Below, piece after piece: positions 36,691-44,865 of a stretch of DNA of 64,000 bases. Origin of the DNA: Succinatimonas sp. CAG:777 (GTDB lineage Bacteria; Pseudomonadota; Gammaproteobacteria; Enterobacterales; Succinivibrionaceae); the NCBI GenBank assembly GCA_000431835.1, contig HF987957.1:28649-92648 (forward strand), in the 5' to 3' direction. Below the pieces are notes generated by a model. The model worked only from the letters and a program-made list of their open reading frames with translations. It was not told the origin of the DNA and searched no databases. The number at the start of each line of letters is the position of its first letter. Within the stretch, counting starts at the first letter, position 1. The position numbers and the translations under genes are program-made.

Positions 36691-38798
36691 TACAAGCTCC
36701 TTAATACACCTGAATTTGTCTTATACTGAATGCGACCGTCGCCATGCTGAGATGTTGACTCAACTTCAGCTGTAGTTCCTTCAGCTGACTTTACATTGAT
36801 ATTGATATCGCCCTTTAAGGCGCCACCAGATGCAGTTGCAAGAGTAGTTGCCGGCACATTCATATTTGAATCATCACCAAAACCAAAGAAGTTTTTAGTT
36901 TTATCCCAGCCGTTTGACAGTGTTGAACCTATCTTACTAATGCCTTTTGCTGCAGATTCAAATGGAGCAAAGAATACATCTTTGATTTTGAGCCATAAAT
37001 TAGCGTAAAAATCGACTAGGCTTAAGAATGTTTCTTTGATGGTGTTTACAGGATCGTTAAATAAACTAGATAACCAGTTCTTTATATCTTCCCACACAGC
37101 CTTTATTGGAGATAATGCATTAAGAACATAACCGATCATTTCGCCAAATACGGCTTTGAGTGTTGACTCAGTTACATCTCTAATGTTCCCCCATAAATTA
37201 ACATAAAAGTCGATAAGACTAAAAAACGTATCTTTTATGGTATTTACAGGATCATTGAATAAATTGGACAGCCAATTTTTCATACTGTTCCACGCATTTT
37301 TTATTGGAGATAATACGTCAAGGATATAATCAATCATTCCGCCAAAACAGGATTTGATAGTTGATTCAGTTACATCTACGATGTTTCCCCATAAATTCGC
37401 ATAAACCCCAACAAGACTTAAAAACGTATCTTTTATGGTATTTACAGGATCATTGAATAAATTGGACAGCCAGTTTTTAATACCATTCCAAGCTTTTTTT
37501 ATTTGTGACAAAGAACTTAAAATATAAGTGATCATCTTAGCAAAAAAGGCTTTAATTTTTGTGACTGTTGACATGGTAAAGCCAACAAAAGCATTCCATG
37601 CATCTTTGCACCATTTGCAGACAGTATCCCAATTCTTATAAAGAAAATAGACAGATGCAACAATAGCTGCAATTGCTGCAATAATGGCAGCCGCAATTAA
37701 GACAATAGGATTTGACCACAGTGCAATATTAAACAGAGTTGTAGCTACTGTTACAGCTTTGATTGCTGTAGCTATCTTCAAGAATGCGCTAATAGTACCT
37801 ATCAGAGCAACAACAAATTTACTTGCAAATATTGTGGATATAACAATCGCTACTGTTTTGACTCCACCAAGATAATTAAAAAGCTTTACAAGATTTTTGG
37901 TAAAAGTAACTGTTTGAGAAATTACCTGTTTAAAATCAATCTTTTTAATGCACTCAACAAAATCCTTAACTGATGATGCAATTTCTGTTGCGATCCATTC
38001 TCGATTGGTTGCAATCCACTCAGTCATAGATGCAATGACAGGCTCAACGTAAGGTATCAGCTTTAAGCCAATAGCCAGGCTAAAACCTGTAACAGCATCT
38101 TTTAAACGCTGAATTGTGTCTCCCATTGATTTTGCTTTTAAGGTATCTTCATCTGACACAACAATACCAAGATGTTTTGCCTCGTCTGCATAATCTTTAA
38201 GAGCCTGAGAACCATCCTGCAGCATTTGGATAAGTTCCTGTCCAGACTTGCCAAAAGTGGTTGTCGCAATATACGCCTTTTCAGAATTGTTTTTCTGACG
38301 TTTCATTGCATCGGCTAATTCTGGCATTAGTTCAGCTGTGGTCTTCATCTGACCATTTGCTTTTTTCATTGAAATGCCTAATTTTTGGAACATTTCAACT
38401 AAGGCTTTGTTCTTGCCCTGTGCTGCATTAGCTAAATTCTTATTAAAGATAACCATGCCCTGATCAAGAGCTTCTGTTGAAGAGCCAGCCATTTGGGCAG
38501 CATGTCTTAAAGTTTGAACAGCATCAGTGGTGGTACCAAGTTTAATAGCTGCATCTTTTACTGAAGAGCCATAATCAGTAAATGTACTAATTGAGCTCTT
38601 AACAGTTGCACTTACTGCAGTAAAAGCACCAGCAAGCGGTACAAGAGTTAATGCTCCTAACTTTGAAGCATTAGATGCAAAAGCCTGTGATGCCTTTTCA
38701 AAGTTTTTAAAAGAACTCTTTAATTTTTTTAACTGTGGTGAAGCTTTATCACTTACAGTAAAAAGAGCCTTAAACTCTTTGATGTTTGCTGATGCCAT
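36690..38798 (-). CDS. Tail tape measure protein
   Basis: 702 residues. The N-terminus (FTVSDKASPQLKKLKSSFKN) and the TP901-type core (GTTTDAVQTLRHAAQMAGSS, TFGKSGQELIQMLQDGS) match Mu gp42-type tape measures, and a hydrophobic block (about 315-390) is the usual membrane-crossing section. From about residue 400 three tandem copies of a 66-residue unit follow (each with NWLSNLFNDPVNTIKDTF). The protein sets tail length and goes through the tube during injection. It begins 3 bp after the frameshift extension of the upstream gene, as in most tailed phages. Confidence 0.93.
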   Translation of the reverse strand: MASANIKEFKALFTVSDKASPQLKKLKSSFKNFEKASQAFASNASKLGALTLVPLAGAFTAVSATVKSSISTFTDYGSSVKDAAIKLGTTTDAVQTLRHAAQMAGSSTEALDQGMVIFNKNLANAAQGKNKALVEMFQKLGISMKKANGQMKTTAELMPELADAMKRQKNNSEKAYIATTTFGKSGQELIQMLQDGSQALKDYADEAKHLGIVVSDEDTLKAKSMGDTIQRLKDAVTGFSLAIGLKLIPYVEPVIASMTEWIATNREWIATEIASSVKDFVECIKKIDFKQVISQTVTFTKNLVKLFNYLGGVKTVAIVISTIFASKFVVALIGTISAFLKIATAIKAVTVATTLFNIALWSNPIVLIAAAIIAAIAAIVASVYFLYKNWDTVCKWCKDAWNAFVGFTMSTVTKIKAFFAKMITYILSSLSQIKKAWNGIKNWLSNLFNDPVNTIKDTFLSLVGVYANLWGNIVDVTESTIKSCFGGMIDYILDVLSPIKNAWNSMKNWLSNLFNDPVNTIKDTFFSLIDFYVNLWGNIRDVTESTLKAVFGEMIGYVLNALSPIKAVWEDIKNWLSSLFNDPVNTIKETFLSLVDFYANLWLKIKDVFFAPFESAAKGISKIGSTLSNGWDKTKNFFGFGDDSNMNVPATTLATASGGALKGDININVKSAEGTTAEVESTSQHGDGRIQYKTNSGVLRSL
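37000..37600 (-). repeat. Three 198-bp tandem repeats in the tape measure gene
   Basis: Copies of a 66-codon unit containing NW-LS-LFNDPVNTIK spaced exactly 198 bp (for example near 37023, 37222 and 37420 on the plus strand). The two copies farthest from the stop are more alike at the DNA level than the third, a sign of recent duplication. Confidence 0.85.
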
Positions 38799-38801
38799 TA
38801 C

Positions 38802-39247
38802 TTATTCCCTTTGTGAATTAATCTCATCTGCAATACGATTCGACTGTAAAACCATTTCTTCAAACCGCTCAACATCAAGTTGTTCAATATCAAGCGGTGA
38901 AAGATGCCAGAAATACGCAGTCGAATAGATACAGTCAATAAATTGCTTTTCCGTTCTTGGGCTTAATCCCCACTTCCGAAAAAACCGGTTACAACACCTA
39001 CTGCTGCAGTGAAATCAGGAATTGACATCTTATCTACAGCTGATGGAGGTATTGAAGCAAGAGTAGAAATATACTTTGCAACAATATCAGGATTAAATTT
39101 CAGATCGCCTTCTGAAGTAAAAAAGATGGGATAACCAATTCTGCGAATATCACCAACACTAGGCTTTCTGAACTCTAAAACAGATACTGTCTCAGTGCCC
39201 ATCTCAATAGGCACTGATAGTTTTAAGTTTTCTGCAACTGACTTCAT
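38802..39247 (-). CDS. Frameshifted tail assembly chaperone (G-GT-type fusion, -1)
   Basis: Programmed -1 slip at T TTT TTC (minus-strand read of 38984-38978) joins the first 90 codons to a further 58 residues (RKWGLSPRTEKQFIDCIYST, then WHLSPLDIEQLDVERFEEM to INSQRE), total 148. The extension has the WHLSPLD-type helical motif of Mu/P2-like T domains and ends 3 bp before the tape measure ATG. Without the shift these 160 bases would be a gap with no start codon, which supports real frameshifting. The efficiency and any downstream stimulator cannot be read from sequence. Confidence 0.85.
38963..39247 (-). CDS. Tail assembly chaperone (Mu gp41 / lambda G analogue), zero-frame product
   Basis: 94 residues (MKSVAENLKLSVPIEMGTET, then VSVLEFRKPSVGDIRRIGYP), ending TGFFGSGD. 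The pattern of an N-terminal beta sheet with LEFRKP-x-x-GDIR is that of the tail assembly chaperone that precedes tape-measure genes. A T TTT TTC slippery heptamer lies at codons 89-90, and the -1 frame continues to 38802. It acts with the extended form to coat the tape measure during tail building and is not in the virion. Confidence 0.88.
   Translation of the reverse strand: MKSVAENLKLSVPIEMGTETVSVLEFRKPSVGDIRRIGYPIFFTSEGDLKFNPDIVAKYISTLASIPPSAVDKMSIPDFTAAVGVVTGFFGSGD
38978..38984 (-). promoter_or_regulatory. Slippery heptamer T TTT TTC
   Basis: The zero frame reads GGT TTT TTC GGA; tandem -1 slippage keeps both codons paired in TTT TTT and continues with CGG. It fits the X XXY YYZ rule exactly and lies four codons before the zero-frame stop. 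Confidence 0.85.
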
Positions 39248-39258
39248 TTAGTTCTCTC

Positions 39259-39618
39259 CTAACGCTGTAAGTGACCATCAAGGCCTGTAAACTCTAATGA
39301 CACAGTACCGTCTGACGAATTAGCTACAACTTCACCTTCAAGCCATGCACCATTTAAGGTGTATACCCAACCATTGGCAAGCTCTGCAGTAATTGTCATA
39401 TCATTGCCAGACAGTGCATCAATATCAAAGTCAGGCTCAAGAAATGCAGTACATTTAACATATGGAGCTATATTAGTCTCACTGTATCCTGCCACACCTG
39501 TAGAACCTACTTTCTTTTCTTTGGTTGTTTTTAATAAAGGTATTTCGACTGAACCTTCAACAGACAACTGAGCACCGTTAGCTTTAATGTAACAGGTGCC
39601 CGCAAATTTTTTACCCAT
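39259..39618 (-). CDS. Tail tube protein (Mu gpM family)
   Basis: 119 residues. GKKFAGTCYIKANGAQLSVEGSVEIP-type start, KEKKVGSTGVAGYSET in the middle and DMTITAELANGWVYTLNGAW near the end match the Mu M/gp40 tail tube family. It polymerises to form the inner tube. Position between sheath and chaperone is the Mu order; it ends 11 bp before the chaperone start. Confidence 0.93.
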   Translation of the reverse strand: MGKKFAGTCYIKANGAQLSVEGSVEIPLLKTTKEKKVGSTGVAGYSETNIAPYVKCTAFLEPDFDIDALSGNDMTITAELANGWVYTLNGAWLEGEVVANSSDGTVSLEFTGLDGHLQR

Positions 39619-39633
39619 TTAAAAAATCTCCTC

Positions 39634-41127
39634 TTAATCAGAATACTGTAAACGGAACTGAGCCTGTAACGCAAAAATGCGAAGCTGATTAACAAGATCA
39701 GGAGGCAACAGCACATCAAGACGGTTAACATCTGAAGTATTACGCTCTACAATCAGATTCTTAGCGAACAGTTCAGCATTCTCAACAAGGCCGTCACGTT
39801 CCATGGCTGAATACTGAGCAATCAGCTCTGAACGAATTACAGAAGGGGTAACAATTGCCTGTCCTGCCCCATATCTGGTACCGTCATTTGCAAGCTTATG
39901 GCGTGCATATTTGGATGTAATAACGCCCTTAAGACGGGTAATGATCTCTGCTAATGTATACAGAGTTGTGATATCAAGATATGAATTATCTGCATCACCG
40001 AACTTGTTAACCTGATATGTGGTGATTGCGCGCTCAATCATTACAGTGCCTGACTGATAATAAATTGTTGCGATTCCATTATGGAGTAAAGTATTTTTAT
40101 CATTAAAATTAAAACGCTTTTCCATACTTGGTTGCATTAAGCCGTTCAGTTCACCGGTTTGTACAGGACGGGCAGGATCATTAGTAATAAATCCGGCAAT
40201 ACGACCTAAAACAGCGCCTGTCACAATATATGCAGGTTCTGCATTCTTCTCTTCAATGCCGAATACTGTGGTATGCTGGTCATTGCGAGTATTACCAAAA
40301 GTAACTAAGCTTTCAGTATTACCTCTGAGGGTTGTAAACACATGACCATACTGCATTTTTGCATATGACCAACGTCCGGTGGAATCATTCATCTCGGTTT
40401 TTACAGCATCAAGCGCTGTAGCAGAATTATTTTCAATTCCAATAAACCAGAATGTTTCTGAGGCAACAGCCTTAAAAGCTTCTTTATAATCAGGCTCACC
40501 GGAACCATTTTTCATATCATCGATAGTAAGAGTAATGCCAGCAAGATCAGATTCTCCACCAACGTCGCCCTGAAGGTTCTTATCCAATCTGATTTCATTT
40601 CCGCTAATGCCAGCTACTTTAGCTGTAATAGTGATTACACTATCTTCATCATTCTTTTCAGCTGTAACTGGTAAATCTTTATCTGCATTGATTGCCTGAG
40701 TTAATGCAGTTAGGACTTCATTTGCAGTTGTTCCTGCAGAACATGCAACTGATACGAGCTGAGAACCAATATACAGATAGACTGCTCCGCTCTCTGTTGC
40801 TGTTCCTTTAACGGTAATTGAGCCTGTTGATGCAGTAGCTGACTTAATGTCTACAGGTAAACACCATAATTCTCCTGTACCATTCTGATTACGGAATGCC
40901 TCTGCCATTAAAGCTAAAGGCGAACCACGACCAAACTTTGTTTTTGCCTGTTCAGTTGAGGTGATTAATGTAGGAACACCTGCTGTTGCAGTTCCAGAAG
41001 AAGACATTGAACCGATTAAAAGGCTCTTCTTCTCTGCTGTTGCGGTATTTGCCATTGAATTGTCTACTTCTGCGTAGAACAAAGGAACTCGTACATTTGA
41101 AGGTACGTAATTAAATGAAACAGACAT
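39634..41127 (-). CDS. Tail sheath protein (Mu gpL family)
   Basis: 497 residues. RVPLFYAEVDNSMANTAT, AKTKFGRGSPLALMAEAFRN and LWCLPVD are the Mu sheath N-terminal motifs, and the C-terminal part (KLANDGTRYGAGQAIVTPSV, then NLIVERNTSDVNRLDVLLPP) is the conserved sheath core. It forms the contractile sheath that drives the tube into the cell, so the phage is a myovirus. Length is the usual 490-500. It ends 15 bp before the tube gene. Confidence 0.95.
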   Translation of the reverse strand: MSVSFNYVPSNVRVPLFYAEVDNSMANTATAEKKSLLIGSMSSSGTATAGVPTLITSTEQAKTKFGRGSPLALMAEAFRNQNGTGELWCLPVDIKSATASTGSITVKGTATESGAVYLYIGSQLVSVACSAGTTANEVLTALTQAINADKDLPVTAEKNDEDSVITITAKVAGISGNEIRLDKNLQGDVGGESDLAGITLTIDDMKNGSGEPDYKEAFKAVASETFWFIGIENNSATALDAVKTEMNDSTGRWSYAKMQYGHVFTTLRGNTESLVTFGNTRNDQHTTVFGIEEKNAEPAYIVTGAVLGRIAGFITNDPARPVQTGELNGLMQPSMEKRFNFNDKNTLLHNGIATIYYQSGTVMIERAITTYQVNKFGDADNSYLDITTLYTLAEIITRLKGVITSKYARHKLANDGTRYGAGQAIVTPSVIRSELIAQYSAMERDGLVENAELFAKNLIVERNTSDVNRLDVLLPPDLVNQLRIFALQAQFRLQYSD

Positions 41128-41149
41128 TATTGTCTTCTCCTTGGTTTAG

Positions 41150-41767
41150 TTACCATAAATCTTTATAAATAGTTTGATCTTGTGGCTCCGATTTAGCCTT
41201 ACCCTCTGTAAGCCCTGTAAGTCTGAGTTTTGCATCTATATTTCCATCCGGCTTATCAGAGTCAATTTTGTCTACATCAGCATAAAACTTGTCAAAATTG
41301 CCTAAATTCTCATGTTCTGTCTTGATATATGTATCATCCGTATCAAGCATGTACTCTACTGTGAACTCTAACTGTACACACCACATGGCGGGAGTGGATG
41401 ATGTATCAATAACTCTGTAATTTGCGTATTCATATACACACTGAGGATCGCCATTAGGAGCCCACCCTAACAAAGCTTTGAAAACCTCATCTTTTAAATC
41501 TTCAATTTTGTCTGCGCCTTCCTGTCCTCGAACATCAAGACTAGGAACACATAGAACCACAGCTATAGTCGCTGTTATTAACTGCTTATATGAGTTTTCT
41601 GAACTCTGTAGGGTTTTAGGATCTTCTGACTGGGTAAATACATAAGCACATGGAAGTTTCTCAGGGTGAACAACTGACAGGCTGACCCATTGAAGTGCCC
41701 CATAGACACGTTTGCTAAGTGATGGGCATCGCTCTCTTAAAGCTTTGATAGTTGAGCTGACTCGCAT
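41150..41767 (-). CDS. Mu gp37-like tail terminator protein
   Basis: 205 residues. ALRERCPSLSKRVYGALQW, PCAYVFTQSED and the SYKQLITATIAVVLCVPSLD block resemble the gp37 family upstream of the sheath in Mu-type tails. The C-terminal part from about 160 is acidic and polar. It caps the tail end that joins the head. The call rests on position before the sheath and partial similarity. Confidence 0.75.
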   Translation of the reverse strand: MRVSSTIKALRERCPSLSKRVYGALQWVSLSVVHPEKLPCAYVFTQSEDPKTLQSSENSYKQLITATIAVVLCVPSLDVRGQEGADKIEDLKDEVFKALLGWAPNGDPQCVYEYANYRVIDTSSTPAMWCVQLEFTVEYMLDTDDTYIKTEHENLGNFDKFYADVDKIDSDKPDGNIDAKLRLTGLTEGKAKSEPQDQTIYKDLW

Positions 41768-41768
41768 C

Positions 41769-42194
41769 TTATTTTCTCCAAATTTTTATGCCCTCTGTCA
41801 TAGCGTTGTCTATGATTTCTTTTATTTGTTTTTCGTTCTGGGTCGTTGCTGTTTCAATAAAGTTTTTTCTTGGTTTAAGTCGTCCGTCTTTTCGACCATA
41901 ATTTAAAACCGCAGGATAAAAGAAACTGTCTTCAATCGTTGATACTTGTACACGTGACCACAGATGATCTTTTCTTTTAGAATTTTTAATACGGACATGA
42001 CGTCGCATACGCCCTGTATTACGTCCAGGATATTCGCCAGCTTTTGAGGGGCCCTTTGCTGAAATCAGTTTTTTAGACTGCTGCTGTACGATTTTGGATG
42101 CCTTTTTGAGACCTGTCATTACGATTTTTCTGTCAAAATCCATGACATCAAGGCCTTTAGGCATTTTTATACCTACATGAAAGAACTCACCCAT
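41769..42194 (-). CDS. HK97 gp10-like neck protein
   Basis: 141 residues, very basic (pI high by eye). LKKASKIVQQQSKKLISAKG, GEYPGRNTGRMRRHVRI and YPAVLNYGRKDGRLKPRKNF are typical of HK97 gp10/Mu gp30-type neck or minor head proteins (P-x-R-x-F motif near the end). It connects head and tail. It overlaps the upstream gene by 8 bp. Confidence 0.83.
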   Translation of the reverse strand: MGEFFHVGIKMPKGLDVMDFDRKIVMTGLKKASKIVQQQSKKLISAKGPSKAGEYPGRNTGRMRRHVRIKNSKRKDHLWSRVQVSTIEDSFFYPAVLNYGRKDGRLKPRKNFIETATTQNEKQIKEIIDNAMTEGIKIWRK

Positions 42195-42588
42195 CTGCTA
42201 ACCCCGCCATATTGTTAGCGTTTACAGTTTCGTTTTGAATTTCACCGAGTTCACGAGCTTCAACCATGGTAAAAAAGTTCTGACCATTGCACTGTGTTAC
42301 CCTAATAGGAATATATGTAATATCGCCTTCTTTTATCAGAATACTTCGGCTTAAACTTCTTGCATCTGTCATTCCTTTAACAGAACGGAACCAGAAACGG
42401 TGTGTAGTTTTGTTTTCTGTCTGAATATTATTGAAATACATTGAGCCTGTAGGTTCAATTTTGCAGAACACTGTACATATAAGCTCATCAATACTCTCAA
42501 CTTCATGACCGTTAACAGGATGATCAATTCGAGAATATATGCTGACTCTGTGCCTTAATTCTCCAGCGGTGGGAATTGATACGCTCAT
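42187..42588 (-). CDS. Head closure / head-tail adaptor protein (SPP1 gp16-like)
   Basis: 133 residues. AGELRHRVSIYSRIDHPVNG at the N-terminus is the standard signature of this head-closure family, followed by ELICTVFCKIEPTGSMYFNN and THRFWFRSVKGMT. It seals the portal after packaging. One-base overlap with the preceding connector gene. Confidence 0.88.
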   Translation of the reverse strand: MSVSIPTAGELRHRVSIYSRIDHPVNGHEVESIDELICTVFCKIEPTGSMYFNNIQTENKTTHRFWFRSVKGMTDARSLSRSILIKEGDITYIPIRVTQCNGQNFFTMVEARELGEIQNETVNANNMAGLADG

Positions 42589-42950
42589 TACTCATCCTCT
42601 CGAATATATTTGATATAAGGGTCAAGAAGGTGCTTATGAAAGGTGCTGTATGTCCCCTGTTCTGACAGTTCTCTGTGTGCGTATAAATCGCCTACAAGGC
42701 ATAAAATAAACTGCTTAACAGTTAATGGGATGTCACCATTAGGCGATAAAGTTGACACAGCCTCATCATCGAATCTTTTAATAATTTCTCTCTGTAAAAT
42801 CTGCTCTGCCTGTTCTGTAGCTACAATAATGTAATTACGAATAAGATCATCTTCAAATGTATCATCGACCCTTAACTGAGTTTTAGCCTCTTCAAGAGTA
42901 CATGGAGTCTGAGAGATATCAGTTATTGGGCTTGGAGTGTAAAGAGACAT
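42588..42950 (-). CDS. Head-tail connector (HK97 gp6-like)
   Basis: 120 residues. TLEEAKTQLRVDDTFEDDLI and LTVKQFILCLVGDLYAHREL are the gp6/Phage_gp6 connector family hallmarks. It forms a ring below the portal. It follows the capsid gene after a 59-bp gap that contains an intrinsic terminator. Confidence 0.9.
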   Translation of the reverse strand: MSLYTPSPITDISQTPCTLEEAKTQLRVDDTFEDDLIRNYIIVATEQAEQILQREIIKRFDDEAVSTLSPNGDIPLTVKQFILCLVGDLYAHRELSEQGTYSTFHKHLLDPYIKYIREDE

Positions 42951-42966
42951 TATTAAAAAATCCTAT

Positions 42967-42989
42967 AAAAAAGGGGGCATATGCCCCCA
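42967..42989 (-). terminator. Intrinsic terminator just after the capsid gene, inside the late operon
   Basis: On the minus strand GGGGGCATATGCCCCC (42988-42973), then six T. A GC-rich perfect palindrome followed by a T-run, about 21 bases after the capsid stop and 16 before the next ATG. It would cut expression of the downstream tail genes unless polymerase is antitermination-modified. Confidence 0.88.
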
Positions 42990-43009
42990 ATACTGACTAC
43001 AAGCAAAAA

Positions 43010-44173
43010 TTATGCAGTTACTGGAATAGCAAAATCACCACCGTTAATTGCCTGTGGCATCTCGTAAGCAACGCCTAAACGACGCTCAACTCTGATAGTG
43101 ATTAAGTTCTGAGTGAAGTTAACATTGTCTGAATCTGACATTGCAACGTTTAGAGCCTGTCTGTCGTATACAGTGGCACCTAAAGAGATGTTGCCTAAGA
43201 TATACTTGCCGGCAGTTACAGATGCAGAAGTTACAACAGGGATACCCCATAATGACTTAGTTGCAACTGACTGAGGACCACCTAAGATGTAACGCTTCTG
43301 ACCATCTTTTAACATTGCAAGCTTTGTCCAATCAGATGGATTTAACAGGATCACTTCTGGAGTAATGTATCTACCCTCAAGCTCTGCCTTATTCTTTAAT
43401 ACGAAGTCAAACAGAGTTGAATCTGCTGCAAAATCTTTAGCTACAATCTGCTTACCTGTAACAGGATCATTATAGTTACCAGCGTGGAGTAAACCTTCAA
43501 GTTCAGTTGAACCGCCTGTACCGGTAACGAGCTGAGAATCAACACGAGCCTGTAAACCGTACTGCATCTTCTGCTCAATATAAGCAGCCAAAGCTGGAGC
43601 GTCTGCTGCAAGCTGATTTGTGATTCTTGTCCAGTGGGCAATAGTTACAATCTTTGCAGTTGCAAGTGAAGTAGCCCCGAATACAGATTCAGGTTTATCA
43701 TTCTTTTCAGCTACAAGTGCAGCATTGTTTGTAAATGAACCTTCCTTGACGTATTCAACTGAATTTGAAGTTACAGGCACATGAGGGAATAAGTTCTCAA
43801 TAATCAATGGAGCTTCTGGAGAAACAACCATACCAGGCTTTCTGTAGGCTGGAATATTGCCATAATCTGAAGTCGCAGCATTAGTGTCAGCTTTCTTTTC
43901 AAAAGTAAATAATGCTTTTCGATTATTACTAAAATTCTCAAATGCTGCAGACTTGGTAAATGCCTGTCCTAGTGAAAGAGATGCTGTCTCTGCTGGAACT
44001 TCAACAGATTTCTGTGCTGTGTCTGCTAAGGCTTTTGCAAGTTTGACCTGTTCATCACCAATACGTTTAATCTCTGCTTCAATGGCTGATTTTGATGCTT
44101 TATTATCGGAGATTACATCCTCGATTTTTGCATCTATGGTCTCAAGCCCCTTTAAAATATCGTTATTTTCCAT
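43010..44173 (-). CDS. Major capsid protein (HK97 gp5 family)
   Basis: 387 residues. The first ~105 residues are a charged helical delta domain (DAKIEDVISDNKASKSAIEA) removed by the protease; cleavage would be near ALFTFEKKADTNAA. The mature part starts with the HK97-fold region (YRKPGMVVSPEAPLIIENLF, VPVTSNSVEYVKEG) and includes QLVTGTGGSTELEGLLHAGN, a motif common to these proteins. It forms the icosahedral shell. Followed by a strong terminator. Confidence 0.95.
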   Translation of the reverse strand: MENNDILKGLETIDAKIEDVISDNKASKSAIEAEIKRIGDEQVKLAKALADTAQKSVEVPAETASLSLGQAFTKSAAFENFSNNRKALFTFEKKADTNAATSDYGNIPAYRKPGMVVSPEAPLIIENLFPHVPVTSNSVEYVKEGSFTNNAALVAEKNDKPESVFGATSLATAKIVTIAHWTRITNQLAADAPALAAYIEQKMQYGLQARVDSQLVTGTGGSTELEGLLHAGNYNDPVTGKQIVAKDFAADSTLFDFVLKNKAELEGRYITPEVILLNPSDWTKLAMLKDGQKRYILGGPQSVATKSLWGIPVVTSASVTAGKYILGNISLGATVYDRQALNVAMSDSDNVNFTQNLITIRVERRLGVAYEMPQAINGGDFAIPVTA

Positions 44174-44176
44174 TTT

Positions 44177-44854
44177 TTATTTCCTATATTTTTTGAAAAT
44201 TGACTTGATGCGTTCATCAATGTCATTGTCTACGTGATCGTGTGTTTCTCTGTCAGCATCACACTGATTTAGCACACGTTTGGCTACAGATATAATCTCT
44301 TTAGCCTTTGAGCGAGAAAAGCCAGCATCACGCAGACATTTCTCAAAACCTTTAATATCATTACAGTCATTAAAATCTGCTGACTTATAACTTGAAATTC
44401 TTGCATTGTCATCGGCAGGCAGATTTACAACTGAAATCTCATAAAGCCTGTCAATTGCCTTAATTAAGCAACCACTACACAAATCATCAGGATCTTTTTG
44501 TTCATAGCCTTCTTCGGAACATGAAAAGCAGATTGATAAACCGGTCAGCGAGCCAAACTTAATTGCATCAAAAACTTCTTTTGCTTTAGCGTTATTAAGA
44601 TTCAGCTGTCCTTTAACTTTTAAGCCTACATCATCAACTGACATCTCTGTCCATTTGCCAATAGGCACAGACATTGAATCATGACCATACAGCATTGTAG
44701 GTAAGTCGCCTTTTGTAATTACATGGTCAAATGCTTTAGGCGCAATGGTATCGCCGTACGAATCAACACCATTGAATACTGAAGCATATCCTTCAATGAT
44801 GCCTTCATCAGAGATTTCAAGTTGTGACTCTTTGGCACTCTTATTGAATTTCAT
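44177..44854 (-). CDS. Prohead protease (HK97 gp4 family)
   Basis: 225 residues. GIIEGYASVFNGVDSYGDTI and FDHVITKGDLPTMLYGHDSM hold the catalytic His of the U35/S78-type serine protease, and LTGLSICFSC provides the Ser segment; RLYEISVVNLPADDNARIS follows. It trims the capsid delta domain and itself. The C-terminal ~60 residues are a charged extension not needed for catalysis. The segment CFSCSEEGYEQKDPDDLCSGC adds four Cys, which is unusual for the family. Confidence 0.93.
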   Translation of the reverse strand: MKFNKSAKESQLEISDEGIIEGYASVFNGVDSYGDTIAPKAFDHVITKGDLPTMLYGHDSMSVPIGKWTEMSVDDVGLKVKGQLNLNNAKAKEVFDAIKFGSLTGLSICFSCSEEGYEQKDPDDLCSGCLIKAIDRLYEISVVNLPADDNARISSYKSADFNDCNDIKGFEKCLRDAGFSRSKAKEIISVAKRVLNQCDADRETHDHVDNDIDERIKSIFKKYRK

Positions 44855-44865
44855 TTATTTACTCC

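Noticed and set aside
37000..37600. Regular repeats as a CRISPR array
   Set aside because: The unit is 198 bp, in frame and coding; it is a protein repeat of the tape measure.
38802..39247. Frameshift as a broken gene
   Set aside because: The slippery heptamer and the open -1 frame up to the tape measure are the known pattern of programmed frameshifting.
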